From contig JAILPY010000093.1 in NCBI GenBank assembly GCA_024699235.1, positions 1 through 36,726 of the forward strand: a stretch of DNA of 36,726 bases. The letters run 5' to 3'. The notes beneath the pieces are model-generated. The model ran no database searches. It was not told where the DNA came from and was given only the letters and a program-made list of their open reading frames with translations. Below, piece by piece: positions 9,823 through 17,420 of this stretch (position 1 is the first letter of the stretch; each line of letters starts with the position of its first letter). Both the position numbers and the translations under genes were made by a program. This DNA comes from Treponema sp. (GTDB lineage: Bacteria; Spirochaetota; Spirochaetia; Treponematales; Treponemataceae).

Positions 9823-10459
9823 CCGCTTCCACAATAAATTCTGCAGTCTTTTCAAGTCCAAAGAGGGAACTGTTTATAAGCAAATCATAATGGCATCTTT
9901 TGCCCCAAGTTTGCTCTGTAAACGTATTGTAATGATTGGCACGGCGCTTATCGATAAGCCTTACATCTTTTTCTGCAGTAGCAGGATCAAGGCCTTTCTG
10001 TTCAATGGCCCTCTTTACTTTATCTTGCAGGGGCGCATATATAAATACATTCAATAAGTCTTCCGTTGCTATTTCAGGACTCTGAGTCAGAATGTAGTCA
10101 GCACAGCGGCCGACAATGACGCAAGGGCCTTTCTTTGCAAGGTTTATAATTACCTTACGCTGGGCGTTAAATACCTGATCTGCAAGAGGCGTGCCAAACC
10201 CTGCCTGAGGATTCGAAGTAACGCCAGTTCCTGTACCTGGAGCGGCATAACTTGCACCAAGAAGCAATGTATATAAAAGCCCTGATGAAATATTCTGTTC
10301 TGTTTTACGGATAAAGTCAGGAGATAGGCCTGAATCCTGTGCAGCCATGTCTATTATTTCTTTATCATAGAAAGGAACGTTCAAAAGTCCTGCAATCATT
10401 TTTCCTATTGAATGCCCTCCAGACCCATACTCTCGGCTTATGGTAATAATTTTTTTCAT
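9809..10459 (-). CDS. Cytidylate kinase-like family protein
   Basis: 216 residues. The N-terminus MKKIITISREYGSGGHSIGK followed by LLNVPFYDKEIID is the signature of the cytidylate-kinase-like family (Pfam cytidylate kinase 2), a P-loop group related to but distinct from Cmk; its substrate is generally unknown. A basic lid region around VKRAIEQKGL and DKRRANHYNTFTEQTWG follows. The start is set at 10459 because GGGAGGAGAT precedes this ATG at good spacing; a Met eight codons upstream would overlap that site. It is the last gene of the rluA-type/omptin operon and overlaps the convergent CorC-like gene by 14 nt. A true CMP kinase role is possible but not supported by anything specific here. Confidence 0.85.
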   Translation of the reverse strand: MKKIITISREYGSGGHSIGKMIAGLLNVPFYDKEIIDMAAQDSGLSPDFIRKTEQNISSGLLYTLLLGASYAAPGTGTGVTSNPQAGFGTPLADQVFNAQRKVIINLAKKGPCVIVGRCADYILTQSPEIATEDLLNVFIYAPLQDKVKRAIEQKGLDPATAEKDVRLIDKRRANHYNTFTEQTWGKRCHYDLLINSSLFGLEKTAEFIVEAVKRT

Positions 10460-10472
10460 ATATCTCCTCCCG

Positions 10473-11471
10473 CTAAAAGACATTTATCTTAAGGCTTGCC
10501 GTTACATTAAAAGTCTGCATGTCAGTTCCGCCTTTTTCATTTTCAACCTTGCTGTACTTGTCGCCGCTATAGCTTATATATGAATACCCAAGATTCATTA
10601 CAGTATATACGCCCCCTACAGAAAGGCCTGCCGTAATAATGTCATTAATAGTATAATATGCACTTACCCGCCCTTTAAATGACTTAAAATAAGAATCGCT
10701 TTCATCCTTAAATTTAATAGAGCGTAAGACATGATTATCTACAGAACGTACGTATGTATAAGGAGAAACGGCGAGTGCAATGTCAAATTCCAACTTGTCC
10801 GTAGGAACTATCATAAAATGACAGCCTAAGTAAGTATATAATGATACCTGGTTATACTCTATTACAGTATCAGAATCTGACACCGTAAAGTATTTTGCTC
10901 CTGAATCATTCCAGCTGATATCATAAGACAGGCCTGTACTGCTTTTATCTCCATACCAGCCTTCCGCTCCCTTTGCCTTGAATACAATATTATAGAATCC
11001 AACTTCAGCAAGGGGCATTATCCTAAACTTTGACTCTGGATTAATTATATAGCCAAAGGTACCTGCAACATCTATATAAGAATGAATGCAATTATCGCTT
11101 TCAGAATAGTTTGTCTTTAATCCAAGGTTATTCCTGTCCATCCAGTCTGAATCATACATATTGCCGCATGCAGCAGGAATTGCAGATGTTGCTGAAACCC
11201 CTGCATACAAATGCCTGTAACTGGCATTCATTTTTAATCCATAGAGCCACAAAGGCTTTTCTTCCCATTCAAGATAACTCAGCTTTTCAAAATCTTTATC
11301 GGAACTTTCCCTTGCATACACGTATTCTCCGACTTTTCCATACTGATAGGAAAAGAAGGGTTCAAACGAAAGATGCGCTTTACTGGAATCTAAGGCAGAA
11401 ACAAAAGCCGGCATCATTACGGACAGAAACAGAGGCAGAATACAATGAAGTTTTTGAAATCTATGCTTCAA
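10473..11471 (-). CDS. Omptin-family outer-membrane aspartyl protease
   Basis: Predicted ten-stranded outer-membrane barrel protease of the OmpT/Pla family, 332 residues. The start is TTG at 11471, preceded by AAAGAGG and lying 11 nt inside the upstream rluA-type gene. This start gives a clear signal peptide (MKHRFQKLHCILPLFLSVMM, cleavage after FVSA), whereas the longer frame does not. Omptin landmarks occur in order: GEYVY (OmpT has KERVY), L-x-W, and GNMYDSDWMD matching OmpT's GNM-x-D-x-DWMD, with the catalytic Asp pair D107/D109. SVDNH follows, matching the catalytic Asp-x-His as D245/H247, and the chain ends in Phe as barrels do. All four active-site positions are kept. Known omptins cut between basic residues and need lipopolysaccharide; many treponemes lack classical LPS, so activation may differ (inference). 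Family call comes from remembered OmpT sequence. Confidence 0.9.
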   Translation of the reverse strand: MKHRFQKLHCILPLFLSVMMPAFVSALDSSKAHLSFEPFFSYQYGKVGEYVYARESSDKDFEKLSYLEWEEKPLWLYGLKMNASYRHLYAGVSATSAIPAACGNMYDSDWMDRNNLGLKTNYSESDNCIHSYIDVAGTFGYIINPESKFRIMPLAEVGFYNIVFKAKGAEGWYGDKSSTGLSYDISWNDSGAKYFTVSDSDTVIEYNQVSLYTYLGCHFMIVPTDKLEFDIALAVSPYTYVRSVDNHVLRSIKFKDESDSYFKSFKGRVSAYYTINDIITAGLSVGGVYTVMNLGYSYISYSGDKYSKVENEKGGTDMQTFNVTASLKINVF

Positions 11472-12246
11472 CGCCAGCCTCTTTCTGATTATCAGAACTA
11501 TCTGACAGGGGATCCACCTTAAACAGCTTTGCAAGCTGCTTGCGGACTGCTTCAAGGTCTCGGGGATATGGAGCGGTAAAAAGCATTTTTTCCTGGGTCT
11601 TAGGATGGTTTAATTCAAGAGAATATGCATGAAGGGCAAGGCGGGACAGCAAAGGCTTTTCATCATCTACGTCACCGTTCCACTTTCTTTTTATGTCGCT
11701 TAAGCGGACAGGCTTCTGATTGCCAGAATATAAAGGGTCACAGACAATTGAATAGCCGTTTTCTTTAAGATGTGCACGAATCTGATGCGTTCTTCCAGTG
11801 TGTGGCCTTGCTTCAATCCAACTGTAAGGGCCGCAGCTGCCTATCAAGTGAAAGTCTGTAATGGAAATCTTGCCAGACCTTTTATTTACAATAGTCCTGT
11901 GCCTTGCATCTCCATCCGGCTGCAGCTTTAAGTCCACGTGAAGGTCTTTCCACAAAGGATGGCCGTTTACAAGGCAGTGATATACCTTGCTTACTTCCCT
12001 GCTTTCAAACTGCATGGAAAGAGTCCTGTGAGCCTCTGCATTACGTGCATAGATTACAGCGCCGCTCGTGTCTTTATCGATGCGATGTACAGCAAATATC
12101 TTGCCGAATTCTTTTTCAACGCTTACATCAAGGCGGGGAGCATCTGCATCATAGCGGTCTGCAGCTATCAGCACGCCCGAGCGTTTATTAACAACAACAA
12201 TATCATCATCGGCAAAAATAACCGTATAATCTGGCACAGTCTTCAT
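11461..12246 (-). CDS. RluA-family rRNA/tRNA pseudouridine synthase
   Basis: 261 residues. It isomerises specific uridines to pseudouridine in structured RNA. The catalytic motif HRIDKDTSG holds the active-site Asp57, and RTHQIRAHLKENGYSIVCDPLYSG is the conserved second RluA-family block. There is no N-terminal S4 domain, as in RluA itself; the target RNA position cannot be told from sequence. The ATG at 12246 follows TATAAT by 8 nt with no ribosome binding site, so the mRNA is probably leaderless. It is first in a minus-strand operon with the omptin (11-nt overlap at a TTG start) and the cytidylate-kinase-like gene. Confidence 0.93.
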   Translation of the reverse strand: MKTVPDYTVIFADDDIVVVNKRSGVLIAADRYDADAPRLDVSVEKEFGKIFAVHRIDKDTSGAVIYARNAEAHRTLSMQFESREVSKVYHCLVNGHPLWKDLHVDLKLQPDGDARHRTIVNKRSGKISITDFHLIGSCGPYSWIEARPHTGRTHQIRAHLKENGYSIVCDPLYSGNQKPVRLSDIKRKWNGDVDDEKPLLSRLALHAYSLELNHPKTQEKMLFTAPYPRDLEAVRKQLAKLFKVDPLSDSSDNQKEAGVEA

Positions 12247-12254
12247 ATATTCTT

Positions 12255-12282
12255 ATTATACTGGATTATCGGAAAATAACAA
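12255..12282 (-). promoter_or_regulatory. Promoter of the rluA-type/omptin operon, leaderless spacing
   Basis: On the minus strand: TTGTTA (12282-12277), 16-bp spacer, TATAAT (12260-12255), then 8 nt to the ATG at 12246. No Shine-Dalgarno sequence. Confidence 0.65.
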
Positions 12283-12349
12283 GGTTTATTGCAAAGCTAA
12301 GAAGAAAGATGCATTAATATGCATATCTGTAACAAACCTAAAAATGCTG

Positions 12350-12385
12350 TTGTTATTTAGTAAAGTAGGTTATAATATTTATAAT
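12350..12385 (+). promoter_or_regulatory. Promoter region of the CsgG-like operon
   Basis: Two tandem TATAAT hexamers (12371-12376 and 12380-12385). TTGTTA at 12350-12355 is the best -35, but its 15-bp spacer to the first TATAAT is short. The expected leader is about 40-50 nt, unlike the leaderless promoters in this window. Confidence 0.5.
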
Positions 12386-12415
12386 ATAGAAGTTTTTTCT
12401 GTAAAATGCGGAATA

Positions 12416-12428
12416 AAAGGAGACCTTT
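12416..12428 (+). promoter_or_regulatory. Ribosome binding site inside a small hairpin
   Basis: AAAGGAGACCTTT is a 5-bp inverted repeat with a 3-nt loop, ending directly before the ATG at 12429. It contains the AAGGAG ribosome binding site of the CsgG-like gene (12417-12422), so folding would hide it. Confidence 0.45.
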
Positions 12429-13397
12429 ATGAGTTTTATTAAAAATGTTCAGCAAACTATGCTTTTGCTGCTCGTTCCTGTTATCTTTGCTGCCTGTGTC
12501 AGCTCTCATCCAGAGACACCCAAGGCTGACACATCAGCTCTTGCACAGCAAAGTTCAAAGTCAACCGCGGCTTCTTATCAGGGACTAAAGAGAAAAGTTG
12601 CCATAGCCCGATTTTCTAATGAAACAGAATATGCAAAGGGTGCTTTTTACGACAAGAACAACGACCCGCTCGGAAAGCAGGCCGTAGACATCCTTTCATC
12701 AAGGCTTACGTCATCGGGAAAATTCATCCTGCTGGAACGTGCTGATGCAGACCTTATAGAAAAGGAACTGAAATATTCAGGCAGAAGTGAGGCCGCTCAG
12801 AAAGTTGGTGCGGATTATCTTATAATAGGTTCTGTCACTCAGTTCGGACGCAAGAATACAGGGGAGACAGGCATTTTTACACAGACAAAAAGACAGATTG
12901 TCCAGGCTGGCGTAAGCATAAGGCTTGTTGACGTGTCTACAGGTGAAATCATTTACGCAGAAGAAGGCTTGGGAGAAGCAGAAACTGAGGCTTCTACAGT
13001 ACTTGGATTTGGCGGTCAGGCAGGATATGACGCTACGCTTAGCGACAAGGCTATAAGCTCTGCCATATCACAGCTTGTAGAAAACGTAATAAATAAATGC
13101 ATGGATAATCCATGGAAATCATACATCCTTTCTTATGATGCAGACGGCATGGTAATTGCTGGAGGTGCAAAACAGGGCGTAAGGCCAGGAAATGTATTCC
13201 AAGTTTACCAGAGGGGCAAGAAGGTAAAGAATCCTCAGACAGGAATGGAAATGGAGCTGCCAGGAAAGCAGATTGGTTCTGTAACTGTCGTATCTACAGG
13301 AGGAGCAAGCGTTACTAACGAATATGCCTTCGTACAATATTCTGGATCACCAATAGATTCATCAAATCTTACTAACTATGAAATAAGGGGCAAATAA
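12429..13397 (+). CDS. CsgG/HfaB-family outer-membrane lipoprotein
   Basis: 322 residues. Signal peptide with lipobox IFAAC; Cys23 is the likely lipidation site. The core KRKVAIARFSNET, then LSSRLTSSGKFILLERADADLIEKEL and GADYLIIGSVTQFGRK, then VSIRLVDVSTGEIIYAEEGLGEAETE, is the CsgG/HfaB fold that in curli systems forms a nonameric outer-membrane secretion pore. No curli subunit gene (csgA/csgB) is nearby. The C-terminal extension after about 230 (DGMVIAGGAKQGVRPGNVFQVYQRGKK) resembles a small barrel-like add-on seen in non-curli members. It begins a four-gene run with a small lipoprotein, a DUF4810 protein and a DUF799 protein, a known companionship for CsgG-like genes. AAGGAG precedes the ATG by 6 nt. 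Substrate unknown. Confidence 0.87.
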   Translation: MSFIKNVQQTMLLLLVPVIFAACVSSHPETPKADTSALAQQSSKSTAASYQGLKRKVAIARFSNETEYAKGAFYDKNNDPLGKQAVDILSSRLTSSGKFILLERADADLIEKELKYSGRSEAAQKVGADYLIIGSVTQFGRKNTGETGIFTQTKRQIVQAGVSIRLVDVSTGEIIYAEEGLGEAETEASTVLGFGGQAGYDATLSDKAISSAISQLVENVINKCMDNPWKSYILSYDADGMVIAGGAKQGVRPGNVFQVYQRGKKVKNPQTGMEMELPGKQIGSVTVVSTGGASVTNEYAFVQYSGSPIDSSNLTNYEIRGK

Positions 13398-13398
13398 T

Positions 13399-13755
13399 AT
13401 GACTAAAAACAAATTTCTTGGATTTTCTGTTATTGCAGTTCTTGCAATATTGGCAGCAGTAATTTTTTCAGGATGCGAAAGTCCTCGCTCTGCATCTTAC
13501 GGAGTACCAGACGTTGGTTATGTACAGTTTGTAAGTTCAACGAATTACAGGACGGTAACGGCTGTTTTTGATGATGATGTAACAATTAAAGCAAAAGTAA
13601 ACAGTGCAGAAGACAGAACAATAGAAAGCGACAGCAATTATGCCGTTACTACAGGGCGTCACAGCGTTCAGGTATTTAATTCAAAAGGAACTCTGCTTGT
13701 TTCCAAAGACATATTCCTGTCGGCACAGGAAATTAGAATAATATATCTGCCATGA
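13399..13755 (+). CDS. Small lipoprotein of the CsgG-like operon
   Basis: 118 residues with a hydrophobic signal segment and lipobox IFSGC; Cys26 is the likely lipidation site. After a Ser-rich linker, residues about 40-118 look like one beta-sandwich domain: FVSSTNYRTVTAVFDDDVTIKA, a SNYAVTTGRHSVQVFNSKG turn and an LSAQEIRIIYL end, which loosely recall PEGA-like surface modules. I cannot assign it to a family with confidence. It starts 1 nt after the CsgG-like stop with AAGGGG ahead, and the DUF4810 gene overlaps its stop as ATGA, so all are made together. It is probably a partner in the same envelope complex (inference). Confidence 0.75.
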   Translation: MTKNKFLGFSVIAVLAILAAVIFSGCESPRSASYGVPDVGYVQFVSSTNYRTVTAVFDDDVTIKAKVNSAEDRTIESDSNYAVTTGRHSVQVFNSKGTLLVSKDIFLSAQEIRIIYLP

Positions 13756-14111
13756 AAAGACTAAAATACATTCTTTCGGCATTAGCGATAAGCCTCGCAT
13801 TCTGTCTTCCGGTAACTTCTGAGACGCTGTACAGCTGGTATGGCTATCAGAATAAATCATATAAATACCTGAAGAAGAATGACGAGTCTTCCTACAAGTC
13901 CCTGATACAGTGCTACGAGAGCATAATAAGCAACCAGAAGTTTGGACGGAAAGCCGTTCCTCCTGGAATATATGCAGACTATGGATGGGCGCTCATAAAG
14001 TCAGGGAATAAAGAAAGGGGTATCGAAATGCTGAAAAAAGAAATGGAGCTTTACCCTGAATCAAGCATTTTTATTAATAGAATACTTAAGAGGTTCTCTG
14101 ATGGCCAGTAA
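13752..14111 (+). CDS. DUF4810 family protein
   Basis: 119 residues. Signal peptide, then TLYSWYGYQNKSYKYLKKND, which matches the family's aromatic-rich opening, and a TPR-like helical pair (IYADYGWALIKSGNKERGIEMLKKEMELYPES). DUF4810 members are usually lipoproteins; here the only candidate Cys18 follows Phe in LAFC, a poor lipobox, so cleavage by ordinary signal peptidase near VTS is more likely. It overlaps both neighbours (4 nt upstream, 11 nt downstream). The CsgG/DUF4810/DUF799 trio recurs in other bacteria and suggests a shared outer-membrane assembly; its exact job is unknown. Confidence 0.8.
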   Translation: MKRLKYILSALAISLAFCLPVTSETLYSWYGYQNKSYKYLKKNDESSYKSLIQCYESIISNQKFGRKAVPPGIYADYGWALIKSGNKERGIEMLKKEMELYPESSIFINRILKRFSDGQ

Positions 14112-14832
14112 AAGTAAAGTCCTAAAAAGCTTACCTATAGCAGCAGTCCTGGTCCTCGCGATAAACCTTACTTCATGTATTTCCTTTGACTTTGGAAGCA
14201 GTTACGAGCGTCCTACAAAAGGAAATACATACTCGCAGCTATACAGCGAAGATCCTGTCGTCATGCTAATCATGCCTCCTATTAATAACAGTGCAAATGT
14301 AGATGCAAAAGATTTCTTTTATTCAACATTGAATGTTCCTATTGCTGATGCCGGCTATTACGTCCTTCCTCCTTACCTTACGCTAGAGACATTGCAGAGG
14401 GAAAGTGCCTATGATGCCGAACTGTTCCTGGAAAAAGACTTGTCCAAATTCAAAGAGATATTTGGAGCTGACATAGCTGTCTTTACGATAATAAAATCCT
14501 GGAACAAGAGCATGTTGGATTATACCGTAAAAGTTCAAATAGACTATATATTTAGATCTACTAAGACTAACGAAACGCTGTATAAAAAAAGCGGTACCGT
14601 AAACGTAGATTCCTCAATGGAAGTGGCTGAAGGCGACAGCTTCCTTGCTGTACTTGCAAATATTTTAGCAAGTTCAATTTCTACTGCTGTTACAGATTAT
14701 GTAGACATGGCCGTAAAGTGTAATAACAAGGCCCTTGCTGACATTCCGAGGGGCAAATACAGTTCCCGCTACAGGCAGGATATGAATGACAGCCCTGGCA
14801 GCAGTTCTGTTACAATCAACATACCAGAGTGA
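14101..14832 (+). CDS. DUF799 / GNA1162-family lipoprotein
   Basis: 243 residues. Lipobox LTSC, with lipidation at Cys26. The body SEDPVVMLIMPPINNSANVDAKDFFYSTLNVPIADAGYYVLPP and GADIAVFTIIKSW is typical of DUF799, the family of the neisserial lipoprotein GNA1162, whose fold recalls TolB or CsgG N-terminal domains. It is last in the four-gene cassette, overlapping the DUF4810 gene by 11 nt. The C-terminus (about 225-243) is a polar, Ser-rich tail. Likely role: a periplasm-facing component of the CsgG-associated complex (inference from family and context). Confidence 0.85.
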   Translation: MASKSKVLKSLPIAAVLVLAINLTSCISFDFGSSYERPTKGNTYSQLYSEDPVVMLIMPPINNSANVDAKDFFYSTLNVPIADAGYYVLPPYLTLETLQRESAYDAELFLEKDLSKFKEIFGADIAVFTIIKSWNKSMLDYTVKVQIDYIFRSTKTNETLYKKSGTVNVDSSMEVAEGDSFLAVLANILASSISTAVTDYVDMAVKCNNKALADIPRGKYSSRYRQDMNDSPGSSSVTINIPE

Positions 14833-14836
14833 CACA

Positions 14837-14866
14837 TTGACGAATAATGTCAAATTGGAGTAAAAT
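14837..14866 (+). promoter_or_regulatory. fabV promoter with an inverted repeat over the -35
   Basis: TTGACG (14837-14842), 18-bp spacer, TAAAAT (14861-14866). The inverted repeat TTGAC-7-GTCAA (14837-14853) covers the -35 and could be an operator. The leader of about 32 nt carries GAGGAG before the ATG at 14905. Confidence 0.65.
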
Positions 14867-14904
14867 GCAAGCACGCACTTGCGGTATTTTTTGAGGAGAA
14901 CACA

Positions 14905-16131
14905 ATGGTCATAAAACCAATGATTCGCAGCAATATCTGCATTAACTCACATCCTGTAGGATGTGCAAAAGAAACAGAAAGACAAATTGACTATGCCCGC
15001 GCACAGAAAGCAAAGCGCTCAATAAAGACATCAAAAGAAGGCGGTAACGGCCCTAAGACTGTACTCGTTCTTGGATGTTCAACAGGATATGGTCTTGGCA
15101 GCAGAATTAGTGCCGCTTTTGAATATGGCGCCGACACAATCGGCGTTTCATTTGAAAAAGAAGCTTCCGATAGGCGTGGAGGAACTCCAGGCTGGTACAA
15201 TAACAAGGCATTTGACAGAGCCGCTAAAAAAGACGGCCTTCAGACAGTTACCATTAATGCTGATGCATATAGCGATGAATGCCGTAAAACTGTAATTGAC
15301 CAGGTTAAAGCCTGGGGCAAAAAATTTGACCTTATAATTTACAGCCTTGCAAGTCCTGTACGTACAGATCCTGACTCAAAGGTAATGTACAAGTCAGTCA
15401 TTAAGCCTGTAGGACAGCCTTATGGCGGTGCTGCATTAGACATGATGACAGGAAAACTTTCTGAAATGACTGCAGAACCAGCTTCTGGGGATGAAATTCC
15501 TAACACTGTAAAAGTTATGGGTGGAGAAGACTGGGAACGCTGGATAAAGCAGCTTTCTGAAGCAGACGTGCTTGCACAGGGATGCAGGACTGTCGCATAT
15601 TCATATATAGGACCTAAGCTTTCACATCCTATTTACCGTGACGGAACAATAGGTGCAGCAAAAAAAGATCTTGAGCAGAGAGCCCATAACATTGACAGTC
15701 AGCTGAAGTCTATAGGCGGCGCTGCATACGTTAGCGTAAACAAAGGCCTTATTACCCGCTCATCATCTGTCATACCAATCATTGCACTTTATTTAGGCGC
15801 TCTGTTTAAGGTTATGAAAGCAAAGGGAACTCACGAAGGCTGCATAGAGCAGATGGAAAGGCTTTTTGCAGAACGCCTTTACACTGGTGAAAATAATGGT
15901 GCAGGTAAGGTTCCTGTGGATTCTGAAAACAGAATTCGCATTGATGACTGGGAACTTGAAGACGATGTTCAGGCAGAAGTAGACAAAATCATGCCAAACA
16001 TAACAGAAGAAAATGTTGAGCAGTCTATAGACCTTGCAGGAATCCGCCATGACTTCCTTGCTATCAACGGTTTTGATGTTGAAGGCGTTGACTATACAAA
16101 AGACGTTACGGATTTAACAAGCATAGACTAA
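14905..16131 (+). CDS. fabV: trans-2-enoyl-CoA/ACP reductase, FabV/Ter type
   Basis: NADH-dependent reduction of trans-2-enoyl-ACP or -CoA, the last step of each fatty-acid elongation cycle (FabV) or of butyrate-type crotonyl-CoA reduction (Ter). 408 residues, normal length. The cofactor site begins GCSTGYGLGSRISAAFEYGA and IGVSFEK. The catalytic Y-x8-K that defines FabV is Y244 to K253 within IYRDGTIGAAKK. SLASPVRTDPDS, KVMGGEDWERWIKQLS and HEGCIEQMERL are family blocks. The whole chain resembles the T. denticola enzyme as I remember it. It has its own promoter, a GAGGAG ribosome binding site and a strong terminator, so it is a single-gene unit. Preference for ACP or CoA substrates cannot be read here. 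Confidence 0.97.
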   Translation: MVIKPMIRSNICINSHPVGCAKETERQIDYARAQKAKRSIKTSKEGGNGPKTVLVLGCSTGYGLGSRISAAFEYGADTIGVSFEKEASDRRGGTPGWYNNKAFDRAAKKDGLQTVTINADAYSDECRKTVIDQVKAWGKKFDLIIYSLASPVRTDPDSKVMYKSVIKPVGQPYGGAALDMMTGKLSEMTAEPASGDEIPNTVKVMGGEDWERWIKQLSEADVLAQGCRTVAYSYIGPKLSHPIYRDGTIGAAKKDLEQRAHNIDSQLKSIGGAAYVSVNKGLITRSSSVIPIIALYLGALFKVMKAKGTHEGCIEQMERLFAERLYTGENNGAGKVPVDSENRIRIDDWELEDDVQAEVDKIMPNITEENVEQSIDLAGIRHDFLAINGFDVEGVDYTKDVTDLTSID

Positions 16132-16155
16132 AAAAGGCTTTAGGACTTTTATCAG

Positions 16156-16182
16156 GCACTTCCGCAAAGGAAGTGCTTTTTT
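16156..16182 (+). terminator. Rho-independent terminator after fabV
   Basis: Perfect 8-bp stem GCACTTCC/GGAAGTGC with a 5-nt loop, followed by six T (16177-16182). It lies 25 nt after the fabV stop. The opposite strand lacks a T run, so it serves only the plus strand. Confidence 0.9.
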
Positions 16183-16187
16183 ATAAA

Positions 16188-17420
16188 TTAATAATCAAGC
16201 GAAAGTGTAAATATAACGCCTAACAGAATAGTAGGCAAATCTTTGGTAGAATCAAAAGTTGTCTTATAAGTATAACTTGCTCCACCATAAATAATAGGAG
16301 CAATAAATGTCATAGTTACATGCGAGAACGTGTCGAAAGATAAACTTGGAATAAAATAACCAGAATTTTCATCAAGATTCAGATACCACTGGGCAGCAAC
16401 CGAAACATCAGACTTTGCAATATGCCGCCATGCAAAAGTCAATGCAAGATGGTTAGATTTACTAGTATTTTTAACAGTTTCAGTTGAATGAGAGTTATAA
16501 ATAAACTGATATTCAGCAACGAAACCAATCTTCCCCATATTTTCTGTTGACCAAAGTCGGCTTATGCCTCCAACGAATTTGGCATACGAAACATCTTCAA
16601 AATCTCCTCGCGGAGAATGAACCTTGCCCCATAAATTTATATGATTTCCAAATAAATCTGTTGTAATTTCAACGCCAAAAGCAGGCTGCATTGCCTTTTC
16701 GTCTGCAGAAGCCCATTTTCTGCCGAAAAGCTTTATTGAAAGAGGTCCTAACGGATATTCTACGGCTCCTGCATAAGACAGATACTTTGAACTCAAATCG
16801 TCAACATTACTGCTCTTGTACATTCCCATTGCCTGAATCTGTCCGCGTCCAACAGGAATTGTAAATATTGCATCAAAACGCTTTGTAGCCTTATGCTCTG
16901 TATTAAAAAGAACTGTTACATCTTCTGATTCATCATCAAGAATATTTGTATCGAACAAAAGGGAATTTCCCCATGTCGTAGCAGTTGCACCGGCCGTTAT
17001 GTACATGAAGTCTTCTAATATGTAATCAAAGTATAACTGGTCAATGGTAATTTCAAAATTAGGAAAAGATGTATATACCTGTCCTTTTACAGATATATCG
17101 CTTGCAGGCCGGGCTGTAAAGCCTAGATAATTTTCAAATGAAGCAAATGGCATCAATAGATCGTCAGGATAAATCTTTCCAACGGCTCCCATTGAAGCAT
17201 TGAACGATCCGTAAAGCTTTATATTTTGCAATAAGTCACCTGCAGTTGGCGTTACAACTGCAGGCTGAGTTTTCTGCTCCTCTTCTTGGGACACCTCAAC
17301 ATCTTCTGCCGTTTCAAACATACTGTCCACATCAAAGGAATCTTCTTCTTCCTGAGCATGAACAGCATGAGGCATTAAAAGAAAACAGAGTGCTAGAATA
17401 AGGCAGCAGAAATGTCGCAT
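16188..17420 (-). CDS. Predicted outer-membrane beta-barrel protein of the ABC-export cluster
   Basis: 410 residues. Signal peptide with cleavage after AVHA, then an acidic Glu-rich stretch (about 23-55), then alternating amphipathic strands to a C-terminal LSLDY ending in Tyr, as outer-membrane barrels do. I do not recognise a named family. Its ATG shares one base with the stop of the LolA-like gene (TAATG), so translation is coupled. This is the last gene of a run with two FtsX-type permeases and a LolA-like carrier, so it may be the outer-membrane end or a client of that system (inference). No terminator is seen before the window's fabV hairpin. Confidence 0.75.
   Translation of the reverse strand: MRHFCCLILALCFLLMPHAVHAQEEEDSFDVDSMFETAEDVEVSQEEEQKTQPAVVTPTAGDLLQNIKLYGSFNASMGAVGKIYPDDLLMPFASFENYLGFTARPASDISVKGQVYTSFPNFEITIDQLYFDYILEDFMYITAGATATTWGNSLLFDTNILDDESEDVTVLFNTEHKATKRFDAIFTIPVGRGQIQAMGMYKSSNVDDLSSKYLSYAGAVEYPLGPLSIKLFGRKWASADEKAMQPAFGVEITTDLFGNHINLWGKVHSPRGDFEDVSYAKFVGGISRLWSTENMGKIGFVAEYQFIYNSHSTETVKNTSKSNHLALTFAWRHIAKSDVSVAAQWYLNLDENSGYFIPSLSFDTFSHVTMTFIAPIIYGGASYTYKTTFDSTKDLPTILLGVIFTLSLDY

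Noticed and set aside
13752..14111. DUF4810 protein as a lipoprotein with Cys18
   Set aside because: Phe directly before the Cys is not accepted in lipoboxes, even relaxed spirochaetal ones; an ordinary signal peptide fits better.
14867..14892. GCAAG/CTTGC hairpin followed by TTTTTT before fabV, a possible terminator of the CsgG-like operon or attenuator
   Set aside because: The stem is only 5 bp, the T run is separated by four bases, and it spans the predicted fabV transcription start. Too weak to call.
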